Shown: in pieces, positions 62,840 through 64,000 of the stretch
Numbering within the stretch: position 1 is the stretch's first letter
Layout: every line of letters starts with the position of its first letter
Assembly: GCA_965247525.1 (NCBI GenBank)
Contig: OZ252015.1
Coordinates: 744,001-808,000 of the forward strand
Direction: 5' to 3'
Origin: JAZKID01 sp965247525
Lineage (GTDB): Bacteria > Pseudomonadota > Alphaproteobacteria > Rhizobiales > UBA4765
DNA: 64,000 nucleotides
Notes under the pieces: generated by a model
Database searches by the model: none
What the model saw: the letters and a program-made list of their open reading frames with translations, nothing else
Told to the model about the DNA's origin: nothing
Translations under genes and position numbers: made by a program

Positions 62840-64000
62840 ATGGAACGCCGCACACGCCGCCCTTCCGTCTCCGAATGGCTTGAAGACGAGCTGGATGAAG
62901 CACCGCGCCGCCGGACACGCTCGCGCCGCAGACATGAGGATGAAGATGAGGGCGATGACCGCCTTGATGCCATTACATCAGCCATTTCCATGCTGGAACA
63001 GCGCCTTGATGGCGCTTCGCAAAAGAATGCAAAATCGCGTCCCGGCCGCCGCGCACAGCGCGATGACCATGATCTGAGCGATGTGATTTCACAAATCACT
63101 GGCCAGCAGGACGCGCTGGATTACCAGTTCGAAGGCCAGAACACCGCCAATATCCAGAAAATGCAGAATCAGATTCGTGACCTGCGCAGTGTCGTTGAAG
63201 CCGCCACACGTGGCAGCAGCTTTCCCGGCATGGGCAATGACATTCATGCCTTGCAGCAGCATTTGCAGCAGCAGATCAATACGCCGCATGCCCAGCAAAA
63301 CCCGAACTTTGCCTCAAGCATCGAGCAGCAGATGCTGGCGCTTCAGCAGCGTCTTGGCCTGCAGCCCCCGCAAAATTTTGGCTACCAAATTCCTCAACCG
63401 GCGCCGCAAGGCTATGCACCACAAGCCTACGCGCCGCAGCCGGTAAATCCACAGCAGGCCTATGCCCCGCAAGCCTATGCACAGCCACAGGCCGAAGCTG
63501 ACCATACATCCCATCTGCCTGTGCCATCGCGCGCCCAGCAGGTGACAGTATTAGAGCCAACAAGTGCTTCGATCGAAGCGCTTCGTCGTGAAGTGCAGAC
63601 CCTGCGCAACACGCTTCGCCCCTCCGATCCGCGCGCTTTGCAGGTGATTGAGGCTGAAGTGCGTGGCCTCAACAAACGCCTTGGCAGCAACGGCCTTGGA
63701 ACGGCTTCGCGTGATATTGCAGAAATGAAAACGCAAATCACAACATTGAGCCGTGCCGTCAATGAAGGCGGGTTTCACGCCAATAACCGTTTTGCATCGA
63801 CACAATTGCAGCAGCTGAACGAAAGCATTTCCCGCGTTCAGCGCCCTGTCTTGCCAGACCGTCTTGTTCAGGACATCCGCTCTGATCTAGCAGAGGCCAC
63901 GCGCAAGCTGGTGCCGCTCTCGGTTCATGATGCGCGCTCACTGGAAAAAAACATCAACTTCCTTGCCGAACGCCTCGACAGCCTGCGTGCGCGTTCACCC
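62840..64000 (+). CDS. PodJ-like coiled-coil polarity protein, N-terminal part (runs off the window)
   Basis: An open frame of 387 codons without a stop to the window end. The N-terminus is acidic/basic (VSEWLEDELDEAPRRRTRSRRR), followed by coiled-coil stretches with heptads (SMLEQRLDGA, LRREVQTLRNTLR, QLNESISRV) and a Gln/Tyr/Pro/Ala-rich spacer with QGYAPQAYAPQP repeats around residues 190-215. The order resembles the cytoplasmic half of PodJ, an alphaproteobacterial pole-organising protein with Sel1/TPR and peptidoglycan-binding parts further downstream, which are outside the window. AAAGGGG lies about eight bases before the ATG. PodJ identity is an inference from layout. Confidence 0.75.
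   Translation, partial: MERRTRRPSVSEWLEDELDEAPRRRTRSRRRHEDEDEGDDRLDAITSAISMLEQRLDGASQKNAKSRPGRRAQRDDHDLSDVISQITGQQDALDYQFEGQNTANIQKMQNQIRDLRSVVEAATRGSSFPGMGNDIHALQQHLQQQINTPHAQQNPNFASSIEQQMLALQQRLGLQPPQNFGYQIPQPAPQGYAPQAYAPQPVNPQQAYAPQAYAQPQAEADHTSHLPVPSRAQQVTVLEPTSASIEALRREVQTLRNTLRPSDPRALQVIEAEVRGLNKRLGSNGLGTASRDIAEMKTQITTLSRAVNEGGFHANNRFASTQLQQLNESISRVQRPVLPDRLVQDIRSDLAEATRKLVPLSVHDARSLEKNINFLAERLDSLRARSP

Overview
The window is a chromosomal segment of an alphaproteobacterium. This rests on gene content and order: an alphaproteobacterial murA / DUF2948 / infA / maf / yacG / tRNA-Phe block, an M16 peptidase / BamF-like lipoprotein / lspA / ileS / ribF block, a C4-pathway 5-aminolevulinate synthase, a CIRCE-controlled groESL, a PdhS/PleC-type histidine kinase, an lpiA-acvB operon, a TipF-like EAL protein, a phasin and acetoacetyl-CoA synthetase, and a sequence matching the CtrA consensus. 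I cannot name the genus.

Layout. 1-5.4 kb: leftward envelope and translation operon (M16 peptidase, BamF-like lipoprotein, lspA, ileS, ribF). 5.5-10.5 kb: CheY-like receiver, TipF-like degenerate EAL protein, two L,D-transpeptidases around a cupredoxin / Tp34-type metal-binding pair. 10.5-14.5 kb: omega-aminotransferase, an ABC exporter whose ATPase motifs are all lost, a small secreted protein. 14.6-17.1 kb: groESL with promoter and CIRCE operator, followed by an unusual tandem multiplication of the groEL 3' end. 17.1-20.6 kb: small stress-type proteins, two paralogous outer-membrane beta-barrels, and a candidate sRNA. 20.6-21.4 kb: a tandem array of palindromic repeats, one of which carries a GIY-YIG nuclease gene in its loop. 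21.5-22.2 kb: an SDR gene broken by a 14-bp tandem duplication. 22.2-31 kb: hisS, a third L,D-transpeptidase, a proline-rich repeat protein, a BcsS-like protein, a ThDP enzyme with an AzlCD exporter, a TPR protein, tRNA-His. 31-39.9 kb: phasin, PdhS-like kinase, orphan ParA, acetoacetyl-CoA ligase, AsmA-like protein. 39.9-43.4 kb: a Type IIG-like restriction-modification enzyme with an overlapping unknown gene, beside tRNA-Phe. 43.8-46.9 kb: housekeeping block. 47-56.8 kb: acvB-lpiA (lysyl-phosphatidylglycerol turnover), HWE kinase, hemA, a receiver-degenerate LuxR regulator, mscL, a phosphodiesterase. 56.8-62.6 kb: a fatty-acid beta-oxidation operon with a MerR regulator. 62.8 kb to the end: the start of a long PodJ-like coiled-coil polarity protein.

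The most unusual items are the GIY-YIG gene inside a palindromic repeat array (possible mobile repeat family with its own nuclease), the repeated groEL tail, the ATPase-dead ABC exporter, and the restriction-modification gene with its coupled unknown partner. Several start codons were moved from the longest ORF because a ribosome-binding site or a 4-bp stop/start overlap supports an internal start.
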